A stretch of 64,000 nt of DNA from an uncultured Marinoscillum sp. (lineage in GTDB: Bacteria; Bacteroidota; Bacteroidia; Cytophagales; MED-G16): NCBI GenBank assembly GCA_902633975.1, contig CACPHX010000002.1, positions 1 to 64,000 on the forward strand, written 5' to 3'. Shown in pieces: positions 54,326 to 62,986 of the stretch. The notes beneath the pieces were generated by a model. The model was not told the origin of the DNA and ran no database searches. It saw nothing but the letters and a program-made list of their open reading frames with translations. Position 1 is the first letter of the stretch, and the number at the start of each line of letters is the position of its first letter. The translations under genes and the position numbers were made by a program.

Positions 54326-56131
54326 TTAGTCCATTGCATTTTTTACAGCATTAGAATAGTTAATGAATTCCACATCATTCATTAATCTTTCTTTTAGATT
54401 CCCATCGTCATCCCTCTCCATTGCAAGTTTTAAATTTGATGATACTCCACTAGAATCACCCTCTCTTGCAGAGATAATAGCTAAAACATAATCAATACCG
54501 CCAGTTTCTTTCCACCCATTATCTGAAAATTGTTTTCTTAGACTTGCCATCTCCTTTTTGGCTTCATCAATTTCTCCTAACATAAGTTGAACTACTCCTT
54601 TTCTCCACTTAGACCACCCATTATTACCTACTTTGTTTAGGTGGGTTATTGAATTGTCATAATCACCTAATGGAATCAAAATAGTACCCTTTGACATGTT
54701 ATATGCTCTCTCAGAATGTGTTAGATCTAGATCAGCTGCGTTGTTTATATGCTCGTTAGCAAGATTCCAATCGTATTGCATTGCTGCAATTGCAGCAAGA
54801 TTTAGATGAGCTTCTGCATTCTCATTTTTGGTGTTAGATATATCTAACTGAGTTTTAGCTGCCTCTAACAATTTTAATTGAGCATCAGAGCCCTCTTCCT
54901 CTTGTCTTGCAAGTTGAATGTGAACTGATCCAAAATCGTTGTGTGCTTGCCATGTTCCTCCCCATTTAACTGCAGATCCATATATTGCAGCTTTTTCACT
55001 TAAATCAGGGGTAAGTGTTCCAGCAAATAATAACTCACCTAGAGTCAGAGCATCTGAAGAAGACTCACCTGCAACTATATTCTGAGCAATTGCTAGAATT
55101 TCATTATTAGGTTTTTTTTCAATTACTGTTGTTACCTCAGTTTGAGCATTTCTTAGATCAGGATAAACCTCATTTAATAGGGATTTATATGATGATAATT
55201 TAGAAAGTGATTTTTCTTTATCTACAAAAGTTCCACCTCCATTAATTATAGCTAGTATTTGGTTTTTGTCAGCTGTTGAAACTGCATCGGAATCTTTCAA
55301 TGCGTTTCTTAGTGCATCCCAATTTTCCACAACAGGTATTAGATCAAAACTTATATTATCTGCTTCATCTTTGTAGTCATATTTATCCATTTCGGATCTG
55401 TAATATTTTTCAATTACGGAAGATCTCTTGGCTGCTAAAGCTTCGTTTACTTTAGTAGAACCCTCAGGAGAATGAGCACCAACAATATTTACCCCTTTGG
55501 TGATATTTTTTTCAGCTAAAAAAGCTGAAAATTTTTCACCCCTTTCACTTTTTTTCTCAGAACCCCTTAAAAATGAACTACCTTGATTAAAGTAGAATTC
55601 AACTGAGGTTATTTCAGTTTCTTCAGCATCTGTATAACCTGGATATGCTTTTGGAGTTGGTAAGTTTGTTGCTCTTGTTAATGTAATAGTGTTATTAACT
55701 CCATCCGCTACATTACTTTTTTCAGTATCTAAACTTTTTCCGGTTACAACGATTTTAGCAGTACCAAATGTTGTTAACTTACCCGGTGATCCACCCATTG
55801 TTGATCTGTCGTAAGGAACAGATATACTTTTGGTTGAGGAAGATGTCGAGGTTTTACTGTCAGGGTAATCAGAAGCCTTGAACTCAATTGATCCAACATC
55901 ATTACCTTCAAACTCGAAATTTAGGGTATAGCTTGTACCTTTTGGTAACATGCCTTTAGGAAGTGTGGTCTGTACATCAAAAGTAACACTTGTACCTGCA
56001 AGTTCTATTGGATTAGGATTAACATTAATTTGCTGTTGTTTTGATAACTCTATCATCTTTTTTAGTGGATTACAAGCAGCAATCATCATAAAAGAAAAGA
56101 TGGTAAGATTTAAAATATTAATATTTTTCAT
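54326..56131 (-). CDS. OmpA-like domain plus TPR lipoprotein
   Basis: A 601-residue lipoprotein with lipobox MMIAAC (cysteine 20). The N-terminal half (about 40-150) is beta-rich (VTFDVQTTLPKG). An OmpA-like segment follows at about 175-240 (SVEFYFNQGSSFLRGSEKKS, VNIVGAHSPEGSTKVNEALA, RSSVIEKYY), the peptidoglycan-binding type. TPR-like helices follow in the C-terminal third (AEAHLNLAAIAAMQYDWNLA, ERAYNMSKGTILIPLGDYDN). Codon use and GC are visibly higher than average, consistent with high expression. It probably links outer membrane and wall. Confidence 0.82.
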   Translation of the reverse strand: MKNINILNLTIFSFMMIAACNPLKKMIELSKQQQINVNPNPIELAGTSVTFDVQTTLPKGMLPKGTSYTLNFEFEGNDVGSIEFKASDYPDSKTSTSSSTKSISVPYDRSTMGGSPGKLTTFGTAKIVVTGKSLDTEKSNVADGVNNTITLTRATNLPTPKAYPGYTDAEETEITSVEFYFNQGSSFLRGSEKKSERGEKFSAFLAEKNITKGVNIVGAHSPEGSTKVNEALAAKRSSVIEKYYRSEMDKYDYKDEADNISFDLIPVVENWDALRNALKDSDAVSTADKNQILAIINGGGTFVDKEKSLSKLSSYKSLLNEVYPDLRNAQTEVTTVIEKKPNNEILAIAQNIVAGESSSDALTLGELLFAGTLTPDLSEKAAIYGSAVKWGGTWQAHNDFGSVHIQLARQEEEGSDAQLKLLEAAKTQLDISNTKNENAEAHLNLAAIAAMQYDWNLANEHINNAADLDLTHSERAYNMSKGTILIPLGDYDNSITHLNKVGNNGWSKWRKGVVQLMLGEIDEAKKEMASLRKQFSDNGWKETGGIDYVLAIISAREGDSSGVSSNLKLAMERDDDGNLKERLMNDVEFINYSNAVKNAMD

Positions 56132-56165
56132 GGTTAAAATTATTAAACTAAATTCTTATAAAGCT

Positions 56166-56200
56166 CAAAAATACATATTTTTATCTATATATCTTACAAA
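56166..56200 (-). promoter_or_regulatory. Promoter for the OmpA/TPR gene
   Basis: On the minus strand TTTG (56200-56197), a 23-base spacer and TATTTTTG (56173-56166), an exact TAnnTTTG, lie upstream of the ATG at 56131. The spacer is at the long end of the accepted range. Confidence 0.5.
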
Positions 56201-56203
56201 TAA

Positions 56204-57217
56204 CTATAAATCACTGAACCTTTTTTTACCCATAAAAAAATATTTTATGGGTAAAATAATTTTTTTAGGATTTGCTCTATTTGAAATCCAAACATTTTTG
56301 TTTAAAATAATTTTTGGGATTTTAAATATAAAGGCAGTGTATGCTAACAATACAGCTAAAAAATGAAATAGGTTTTTTTTGTCAAAGCTTATTTTAATCG
56401 ATGCAAAAAAATCAAAGAAAGTTCTTATAAAAATTATAGGAAACACTTTAAAAATATTTTCATTTTTTAAAATCATAATTAAATTATTCCTGAAGTTTAG
56501 ATATGTCTTTTTAGGATTATTATCATTTAACGTTTGACCACCTAAATGATAAACTAAACTTTTGGGTTGACAATAATTCTTATAATTTGAATTATTTAAT
56601 CTCCAACATAAATCTATTTCTTCCATATGAGCAAAAAAATCAATATCGAATCCTTTCAGTTTTTTAAATATCTTTGACTTTATCATTAAGCATGCACCAG
56701 AGGACCAAAATATTTCTTTTTCATTATCATACTGACCTTTATCTTTTTCAATTGTATTAAAAATTCTACCTCTGCAAAAAGGATAATATAATAAATCTAA
56801 AAAACCACCAGAAGCTCCTGCATAATCAAACCTTTCTCTTTTATGTAATGACCTTATTTTTGGTTGGCATGTTGCATAGTTTTCATCTGATTCTAAAAGA
56901 TTAATCATTGGATCTAGCCAGTTTTTTGTAACTTCTACATCATTATTTAACAAAACATAATATTCACTATTAATTTCTGATAATCCAAGATTGTAACCTT
57001 TTGCATAACCATAATTTTTTTTGTTTTTAATAATTTTAATTTGAGGATAATTTTTTCTTACGAAAACCAAAGACTTATCATGGGAGTTATTGTCTATAAT
57101 ATAAATAGATGATATTTTATTATTTGAAAATTTTATAACTGACGGCAAAAATTTTTTTAGTAGTTCTAATCCATTGTAATTTAAAATTGCAATAGCAATT
57201 TTTTTATCTGATAACAT
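56204..57217 (-). CDS. Glycosyltransferase family 2
   Basis: A 337-residue GT2 of the rhamnosyltransferase-like type: IAILNYNGLELLKKFLPSV, IYIIDNNSHD, GYAKGYNLGLSE, YYVLLNNDVEVTKNWLDPM, SGACLMIKSKIFKKLKGFD and HMEEIDLCWRLN. It ends with one or two hydrophobic segments (about 270-310). It adds a sugar to an envelope glycan; substrates unknown. It is coupled to ybaB by a one-base overlap. A perfect 14-base inverted repeat lies within its last 20 codons. Confidence 0.88.
   Translation of the reverse strand: MLSDKKIAIAILNYNGLELLKKFLPSVIKFSNNKISSIYIIDNNSHDKSLVFVRKNYPQIKIIKNKKNYGYAKGYNLGLSEINSEYYVLLNNDVEVTKNWLDPMINLLESDENYATCQPKIRSLHKRERFDYAGASGGFLDLLYYPFCRGRIFNTIEKDKGQYDNEKEIFWSSGACLMIKSKIFKKLKGFDIDFFAHMEEIDLCWRLNNSNYKNYCQPKSLVYHLGGQTLNDNNPKKTYLNFRNNLIMILKNENIFKVFPIIFIRTFFDFFASIKISFDKKNLFHFLAVLLAYTAFIFKIPKIILNKNVWISNRANPKKIILPIKYFFMGKKRFSDL
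56224..56256. repeat. Perfect 14-base inverted repeat near the glycosyltransferase 3' end
   Basis: TTTTACCCATAAAA (56224-56237), loop AAATA, and TTTTATGGGTAAAA (56243-56256). It lies inside coding sequence. On the plus strand a run of seven T follows three bases later (56260-56266), so in that direction it looks like a terminator, whereas minus-strand transcription of the gene would form a stem without a T tract. Confidence 0.85.
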
Positions 57218-57546
57218 TATTTAAATAAATTTCCAATATCAAAACCTGGAATATTTGGCATAAAATTTCCAGTTTTATCCTTAATAAATTCACTAGTCTT
57301 CACTTCAACTTCTTTCATTGCTTTGTTCACTGCTGCGACGGTTAAATCTTCTACCATTTCAACTTCATTAGTAATACTATCATCTATTTTTATTGAAATT
57401 ACCTCCTTTTTTCCATTAACAACAACTTTTACCAATCCAGCACCTGATTCCGATTCAACTTTTATAGTGTCAAGTTGATTTTTAATTTCTTTCATCTTTT
57501 CCTGAGCTTCTTTGAATTTGCTCATCATTTTCATCATATCAAACAT
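57217..57546 (-). CDS. YbaB/EbfC family nucleoid-associated protein
   Basis: A 109-residue DNA-binding protein. MMKMMSKFKEAQEKMKEIKN, VVNGKKEVISIKIDD and VAAVNKAMKEVEVKT match the YbaB family. It usually sits with dnaX-recR in other bacteria, but here lies between a CHU_C protein and a glycosyltransferase. It forms dimers binding short DNA sites. Confidence 0.93.
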   Translation of the reverse strand: MFDMMKMMSKFKEAQEKMKEIKNQLDTIKVESESGAGLVKVVVNGKKEVISIKIDDSITNEVEMVEDLTVAAVNKAMKEVEVKTSEFIKDKTGNFMPNIPGFDIGNLFK

Positions 57547-57552
57547 ATTATA

Positions 57553-58899
57553 TCAATTTAATAATAAAAATTTTCCTTTTTGATTTACATTTTTATCATC
57601 CATTTCACACTTAATAATGTAAATATATGAACCTTGATTTACTTTACCATTATAAAAACCGTCCCAACCTATCTTTATATCATTACTTTTGAAAACATTA
57701 ATTCCATTTTTGTCATATATTTCTAAACTATAGTTAGAAACTTTAATTTCAAAAGGTTTAAAAACATCATTTATTCCATCAGCGTTGGGTGAAAATGCAT
57801 TTGGGACAGGAATTGGATTATAGCTTCGATTAGTAACTAGGCAATTTTGATTTGATATAGATTTTTTACCGTCTTTATATCCAAAAACTCTATAACAATA
57901 TTCTTTTCCTTTGATTAAATTATACTTATCAATTATACTCTTTTTTGATTCAAAAATTAACTTATCATCCTTCATTACATGAACAGAGTCAAATTCAGCC
58001 TCATCTTCATAACTTAAATCAATTTTTATTCCATTATTAACTTCATAAGAATTTAGATATAATAAGAATATTTTGTCCTCAATTATTTCATTTTGACATT
58101 TATATTTTTTTTCAATACTTAAGTGTTTATCTGAATATGTTTTTCTCTTTAAATAAATTTTGTGATCATTTAAATCTATGGTAGAGTTTGTAAGAAAAAT
58201 TGAATCTGCTTTTCCATCAATTTTTAAAGAGTAATTTGTACTTTTTTCAGGACGGTAAAACAAAGAATAAATTGATCTATCATCAGATACTATCACAGAA
58301 TCAATTAATTTTTGTGAATTTGATTCTATTGAAGATATAGAGAATGTGACTTCATAACAACTTTCATCACTATCACTAAATTTTCCTTTTATTAATCCAT
58401 CAAATTTGTTTTCTGAATTTAAAAATCTGTCGTAATCCAAATTATTTATTCCTGAATTCAAGGATTCTACTAAAGAATCATTTATATATAGGTTATATCC
58501 TTCATAGTAATCATCTATAATATTAATTTCTAATTGATTATACCTACAATTATTTATCTCAAAATCAATCACTTTAGATTCAAAAACTTCTATTTCTATA
58601 AAATCAATTTTTTCTATGTTATCAACATTTATTGCCTGAGCAATAATATATTTACCTGAATTAGAGTAAATATTTTTTGAATTAGAGGAAGGATTGAATA
58701 TTGGATTATTGGGTTCATAGTTAAAATCATATTGAATTACTGTTGCTGAAGTGTCAACATTTTCATTTATTACTTCAATAAATAAAGGAACACATCCCTT
58801 ATTTACATTTACTTCAAATCTTCCTAGGTTACTAATTTGAGAATAAGAATTTAGAATAATGATTTGAACAAAAATTGATGATAAACAAAATCTAAGCAT
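57553..58899 (-). CDS. Exported protein with gliding-motility C-terminal (CHU_C) domain, type IX secretion
   Basis: A 448-residue protein with a signal peptide (LRFCLSSIFVQIIILNSYSQ). A PKD-like or Ig-like start follows (VNKGCVPLFIEVIN), with a repetitive middle of unknown fold. The C-terminal type B sorting signal (about 365-448) is clear: PIPVPNAFSPNADGINDVFKP, shown here as VPNAFSPNADGINDVF, and then YDKNGINVFKS, WDGFYNGKVNQGSYIYII. It is therefore secreted by the type IX system and anchored on the surface. The ATG at 58899 overlaps the hisS stop. Confidence 0.88.
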   Translation of the reverse strand: MLRFCLSSIFVQIIILNSYSQISNLGRFEVNVNKGCVPLFIEVINENVDTSATVIQYDFNYEPNNPIFNPSSNSKNIYSNSGKYIIAQAINVDNIEKIDFIEIEVFESKVIDFEINNCRYNQLEINIIDDYYEGYNLYINDSLVESLNSGINNLDYDRFLNSENKFDGLIKGKFSDSDESCYEVTFSISSIESNSQKLIDSVIVSDDRSIYSLFYRPEKSTNYSLKIDGKADSIFLTNSTIDLNDHKIYLKRKTYSDKHLSIEKKYKCQNEIIEDKIFLLYLNSYEVNNGIKIDLSYEDEAEFDSVHVMKDDKLIFESKKSIIDKYNLIKGKEYCYRVFGYKDGKKSISNQNCLVTNRSYNPIPVPNAFSPNADGINDVFKPFEIKVSNYSLEIYDKNGINVFKSNDIKIGWDGFYNGKVNQGSYIYIIKCEMDDKNVNQKGKFLLLN

Positions 58900-60250
58900 T
58901 ATTAACAATTGAATTCATTTTTGAAATGATTTCATCAATAGATTTTTTTTCTTGTTTTCCTTTTTGCATATTTTTTAATGTATATAGATTAGAATTAATT
59001 TCATCTTCTCCAACTATTAAAACATAAGGAATTTTATTTTTGTTTGCATATTTCAGTTGTTTTTTCAGTTTAAAGTTATCCGATATTAGGTCAACACTTA
59101 TATTATTTTCTCTGATTTTCTTTGCTATTTTAAGACATTGAGGTATGAATTTAGCATCTAGAAAAGATATTAATATTTTATTTTTTGAATAATTTGATTG
59201 AAGGATATCATTGTTAGCCAAAAGTTCAATTATTCTTTCAATACCAAAAGAAATTCCAATTCCTGGCATACTTTTAACTCCAAACTTTTCAGTTAAGTTT
59301 TCATATCTTCCACCACCACAAAGGCTACCAAGATCATTATTTTTTGATTTGACTTCAAATATTGAAGATGTGTAATATGATAATCCTCTGGCGAGACTAA
59401 AATCTAAAGAAAAGTTTTTATTAAAATTTAAAATATTTTTTATTTCATTGATTCCTTCTATTCCAATTTTTGAACCACTAATCTTTTTCTTAATAAATGA
59501 AATTTTTTCTTTATTTGTTCCTCTAAATTGAAAAATTTCAATTAAAGAAGTGATAGAAGATGAATTATAGTTATTTATTTTAAGTTCTTTCTCAAATTTT
59601 TCAATACCTATTTTATCAATTTTATCAATAATAACGCACAACTCATTAAAATTATCAGAGATACCTAATATTTCTGTAATTCCTTGTAAAATCTTTCTAT
59701 TATTTAATTTAAAATCGAAACTTTTAATCTTAAGTTTTTCAAAAATTGTATAAACAAGATCAATAATTTCTGCTTCACAAATTCTAGAGTTTGTTCCAAT
59801 ATAATCTACGTCACACTGATAAAACTCTCTAAATCTACCTTTTTGTGGTCTATCAGCCCTCCAAACTGGTTGAATTTGATACCTCTTGAACGGTAATGTT
59901 AGTTTATCTTGATTCATTGATACGTACCTAGCTAAAGGGACAGTCAAATCATACCTTAATGCTTTATTAGATATTTTTGATTTTAACCTTTTTGGTACAT
60001 TAAAATCTTCTCTTTTTGAATCTTTTAGGAAATTACCTGAGTTAAGAATATTAAAAATTAATCTATCACCTTCATTACCATAATTTCCTACTAAAGTTTC
60101 AGTATTTTCAATTGATGGTGTCTGAATAGGTTTAAAACCATAAAGATTAAACACTTCTTTAAATTTATTTATAACATATTCTCTTTTCTCCATTTCATTT
60201 GGACCAAAATCTCTTGTTCCCTTAGGAAGTGAAGGTTTTATTCTATTCAT
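58892..60250 (-). CDS. hisS: Histidyl-tRNA synthetase
   Basis: A 452-residue class II synthetase. It begins RIKPSLPKGTRDFGP. Motif 2 is FKRYQIQPVWRADRPQKGRF, followed by YQCDVDYIG. LARGLSYYTSSIFE is the histidine-binding loop, and GGRYENL and the anticodon-binding C-terminal domain (ILISFLDAK) follow. The ATG at 60250 is chosen; an upstream frame adds nine non-family residues. It overlaps the CHU_C gene by eight bases. Confidence 0.97.
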   Translation of the reverse strand: MNRIKPSLPKGTRDFGPNEMEKREYVINKFKEVFNLYGFKPIQTPSIENTETLVGNYGNEGDRLIFNILNSGNFLKDSKREDFNVPKRLKSKISNKALRYDLTVPLARYVSMNQDKLTLPFKRYQIQPVWRADRPQKGRFREFYQCDVDYIGTNSRICEAEIIDLVYTIFEKLKIKSFDFKLNNRKILQGITEILGISDNFNELCVIIDKIDKIGIEKFEKELKINNYNSSSITSLIEIFQFRGTNKEKISFIKKKISGSKIGIEGINEIKNILNFNKNFSLDFSLARGLSYYTSSIFEVKSKNNDLGSLCGGGRYENLTEKFGVKSMPGIGISFGIERIIELLANNDILQSNYSKNKILISFLDAKFIPQCLKIAKKIRENNISVDLISDNFKLKKQLKYANKNKIPYVLIVGEDEINSNLYTLKNMQKGKQEKKSIDEIISKMNSIVNNA

Positions 60251-60325
60251 TTTTTTAATTTTATACAAAGCTAGCAAATGATTTACATTATTTTTTATTT
60301 AAATTACGCCAATAATTAAAAAATC

Positions 60326-60490
60326 ATGGCAGTAACTAGATTAGAAAGAAAAGGTAGAAGAAACGTTTCAAAGGCAAAAAGAGCAAAGCAAGTCATCAAA
60401 AGTTTGAACACGAAACCTGTAATAAAAAATGTTGATATTGAAGAGATAAAAAAAAGCTTTGCAAAAGCTTCAAAAAAGACTACAAAATAA
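60326..60490 (+). CDS. Small conserved basic protein, 54 residues
   Basis: MAVTRLERKGRRNVSKAKRA opens a 54-residue lysine-rich protein that continues with VIKNVDIEEIKKSFAKASKK. I recognise similar small basic proteins (TRLxRKxRxN...VIKNVDIE) in Bacteroidota, without a function. It may bind nucleic acid. It is convergent with the phosphoesterase gene, with a single base between stops, and divergent from hisS by 75 bases. Confidence 0.72.
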   Translation: MAVTRLERKGRRNVSKAKRAKQVIKSLNTKPVIKNVDIEEIKKSFAKASKKTTK

Positions 60491-60491
60491 T

Positions 60492-60977
60492 CTATTTATC
60501 AAGTTTGATTACTTGCAAGTCTTCAATTCTTTTTTTTATATTAATGACTATCATTGTTTTTTCTCTGTGAAAACCTATTTTTCCCGCAGCTCCGGGATTG
60601 ATATATAATAAGTTAAACTTATTATCATTTGCAACTTTTAGTATGTGACTATGTCCACATACTAAAACATCAGGTTTATTTTTTCTAATAAGATTTCTTG
60701 TTTTTGCATTATACACTTTTATTTTACCAGCTATATGAATAATTAAAATTTTAATATTTTTTATTTTAAAGAATTCAAATTCATTAATTTCATGTCTAAC
60801 AATTTCACCATCAATATTTCCACTTACAGCTCTTGTAAATGATATATTTTTAATTTTATTTAATAAATCTAAAGATCCTATATCTCCAGCGTGCCATATT
60901 TCGTCACATTTCTTTAGATATCTCTCAGCTGTATCAGGTAAAAAATTATGAGTGTCAGATATTATCCCAATTTTCAT
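60492..60977 (-). CDS. YfcE/MJ0936 family metallophosphoesterase
   Basis: A 161-residue phosphoesterase. Metal ligands are seen in GIISDTHNFLP, IWHAGDIGS, SGNIDGE (usual GNxD) and GHSH. The usual THGH is replaced by IHIAGK, also common in Flavobacteria. It likely cleaves phosphodiesters of unknown kind. It starts within the 3' end of the SCO1 gene (23-base overlap), so it is the last gene of the YHYH operon. Confidence 0.9.
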   Translation of the reverse strand: MKIGIISDTHNFLPDTAERYLKKCDEIWHAGDIGSLDLLNKIKNISFTRAVSGNIDGEIVRHEINEFEFFKIKNIKILIIHIAGKIKVYNAKTRNLIRKNKPDVLVCGHSHILKVANDNKFNLLYINPGAAGKIGFHREKTMIVINIKKRIEDLQVIKLDK

Positions 60978-61605
60978 ACTCTAATAATAAATTAATGTCA
61001 TCTATAACTTGTTTAGCTTCAAGTTTTAAAGTGCCGTTGTATATACCTCTCAATCTTTTATTTTGATCAACTAAAATAAAGTGTTCGGTATGGAGGAAAT
61101 CAGAACTATCTCTATTAAAACCTAATTCTTCCTCTACAAAATAAGAATTTCTTGCCAAAGAATAGATTTCATCTTTTTTACCAGTTAAAAAATGCCAATT
61201 TGATGACTTTATTTTGTTAAAGTCTTTGAATTTTTTGAGTTTATTGGTGTCATCAATCCATGGCATTACACTGTAAGATAAAATCATGACCTTTGGGTTA
61301 TTTTTAAAATTATTATTAATAATTTTCATATTTTCAGTCATTGAAGGACATATATTTATACAAGATGTGAAAATGAAATTTGCTACATGTATTTTTCCGC
61401 TGATATCACTCTCAGTAATTTCCTCATTGTCTTGATTAAAAAATTTAAAATCAGATATTTTGTGATCAATTTTATTTTCAACAATATTTTGATCCTTAAT
61501 GAATATAGGCTCAAAATTTGCAGTATTATAGTAAGGTAATATTGGTTCAACTTTATTATTACACGATATAATAATTAAAAGAATTTTAATATACAGGTAT
61601 CTCAT
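60955..61605 (-). CDS. SCO1/SenC family lipoprotein
   Basis: A 216-residue thioredoxin-fold protein with lipobox IIISC (cysteine 15). The copper-binding CxxxC is FTSCINICPSM, and the distal His is in HTEHFILVDQNKRLRGIYNG. SCO proteins deliver copper to the Cu-A site of cytochrome oxidase or act as thiol reductases. No oxidase genes lie nearby. The ATG at 61605 is preferred to a GTG two codons upstream. It overlaps the MORN-repeat gene by 20 bases. Confidence 0.9.
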   Translation of the reverse strand: MRYLYIKILLIIISCNNKVEPILPYYNTANFEPIFIKDQNIVENKIDHKISDFKFFNQDNEEITESDISGKIHVANFIFTSCINICPSMTENMKIINNNFKNNPKVMILSYSVMPWIDDTNKLKKFKDFNKIKSSNWHFLTGKKDEIYSLARNSYFVEEELGFNRDSSDFLHTEHFILVDQNKRLRGIYNGTLKLEAKQVIDDINLLLEYENWDNI

Positions 61606-62158
61606 TTGCACTGCTCACGCATTTTTTTGTACCAAGTAATCCATATCTTCTGTTATTTTTAACAATATAATTGGACTTGATTTTTCCATTTGGATACCAA
61701 ACTTTTTGGCTCCCATGTTCATAGCCATTTCTGTAATTAAATTTTTCAAGCAAATCACCATTAATATTCCAAACTAGACTTTTTCCATGAAATTCATCAT
61801 TTAAAAAAAATTTTTCAAATTTTTTCTTTCCGTTTTGATAATATCCAATATATCTACCAGATTTTTTTCCTTGTGTATAATATCTTTCTTCCATCAATTT
61901 TCCATTTTTATATTTTTGAATCATCCTACCATTTTTAAATCCATTCTTATAATTTGTAATTGACAAAGTATCATTTGAATTAGTGTAAAATCTTACAACC
62001 CTTCCAGTTAGTAAACTTTTATTATATAATGCTGGCCTAGTATAAATGTTAAGCAATTCATTTTCGTAATTGATAAATATTTTTTTTTTATGATTACAAC
62101 TAGAAATCAAAAAAAATAATATAAAAAAATTAATTTGTGACTGTACCTGGAATTCCAT
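61586..62158 (-). CDS. YwqK-type MORN-repeat lipoprotein
   Basis: A 190-residue lipoprotein (FLISSC, cysteine 21). Five or so MORN-like repeats follow: GFKNGRMIQKYKNGKLMEE, GKKSGRYIGYYQNGKKKFE, EFHGKSLVWNINGDLLEKF and GYEHGSQKVWYPNGKIKSN. It ends with GLLGTKKCVSS. The automatic label 'toxin-antitoxin YwqK antitoxin' is a database name, not evidence of a toxin pair, and none is here. Start chosen at 62158; 62173 is possible. Overlaps both neighbours. Confidence 0.82.
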   Translation of the reverse strand: MEFQVQSQINFFILFFLISSCNHKKKIFINYENELLNIYTRPALYNKSLLTGRVVRFYTNSNDTLSITNYKNGFKNGRMIQKYKNGKLMEERYYTQGKKSGRYIGYYQNGKKKFEKFFLNDEFHGKSLVWNINGDLLEKFNYRNGYEHGSQKVWYPNGKIKSNYIVKNNRRYGLLGTKKCVSSANEIPVY

Positions 62159-62933
62159 AATATCCACTACCATTTATATAAGGATCATCATTAGTTATGT
62201 GATAATGATAAATTCCATTTGGAAAGTCTTTTGTTTCATGAATATGGCCATGATATTCATCAAGGTCAGAGCTTCGAAGATCTTTTCCATTCTCTTTTGG
62301 TCCATAAACTGGATAACCATCCAGTAAAAAACCCATTAAAGCATCTGAACCATAATTTGTTGATAACCAAAAAGGTTCCATGTGATAATGATATCTCCCA
62401 TTTGAACCATTTTCTTGACCTGGGCCAATTGGTGCAGGGTGACCATTGTATTGATCGAAAGAATTTATCTCATTGGTCAAAGGGCTCCCTCCTCCAGCAT
62501 ACTGGTTATAAAATGGAACTCCATTCAAAGATACTCCAATTGGACCCATAGAAGTAGGCTGATTTATGTTGGATTTTGATGGTGAATTCGGAATTTTAAA
62601 TCTTATATCTAACTCTGATATTCTATTAGGATTGAGTCTAAAGTTTTCTACATATGGATTTGAATTATCATATTCTTCATATTTTTCATTCTCCCATATA
62701 GTATTTTCAAAATAAGGACTTTTGTGATCTGGAACTCCCGTAGTATTAATATAAACATAGCCGTTTTCAATATAAATTTCACTGCTTGTTCCATATATTT
62801 TTTTATAAATGTCTAGAGATATTGTAATATTTGAACTTTCATTTTCCCCACAATTTATCAAACATAAAGATTCATTTTTATCGTTGCAACATGATAGTAT
62901 TATCAATAAAAAAATAATTTTTTTAAGCCTCAT
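62130..62933 (-). CDS. YHYH-domain lipoprotein
   Basis: A 267-residue lipoprotein (FLLIILSC, cysteine 15) with a YHYH domain. GRYHYHMEPF and GIYHYHITND are the two namesake motifs, and histidines also lie in NGHPAP and DEYHGHIHE, with PIGVSLNGVPFYNQYAG and GFLLDGYPVYGP as typical spacers. The His-rich pattern suggests metal or ligand binding, but no function is established. First gene of the operon with YwqK, SCO1 and the phosphoesterase. Confidence 0.9.
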   Translation of the reverse strand: MRLKKIIFLLIILSCCNDKNESLCLINCGENESSNITISLDIYKKIYGTSSEIYIENGYVYINTTGVPDHKSPYFENTIWENEKYEEYDNSNPYVENFRLNPNRISELDIRFKIPNSPSKSNINQPTSMGPIGVSLNGVPFYNQYAGGGSPLTNEINSFDQYNGHPAPIGPGQENGSNGRYHYHMEPFWLSTNYGSDALMGFLLDGYPVYGPKENGKDLRSSDLDEYHGHIHETKDFPNGIYHYHITNDDPYINGSGYYGIPGTVTN

Positions 62934-62986
62934 TTATGTTATTTAAAATTTAATTTATTTTTTAATTTTTCTTATACCAAATACAA

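Noticed and set aside
55950-56366. Plus-strand 138-codon frame across the OmpA gene start and the glycosyltransferase end
   Set aside because: It crosses two real genes and a promoter and shows no recognisable protein pattern.
61586-62158. Toxin-antitoxin pair suggested by the YwqK family name
   Set aside because: No toxin gene is adjacent. The protein is a MORN-repeat lipoprotein in an operon with SCO1 and YHYH.
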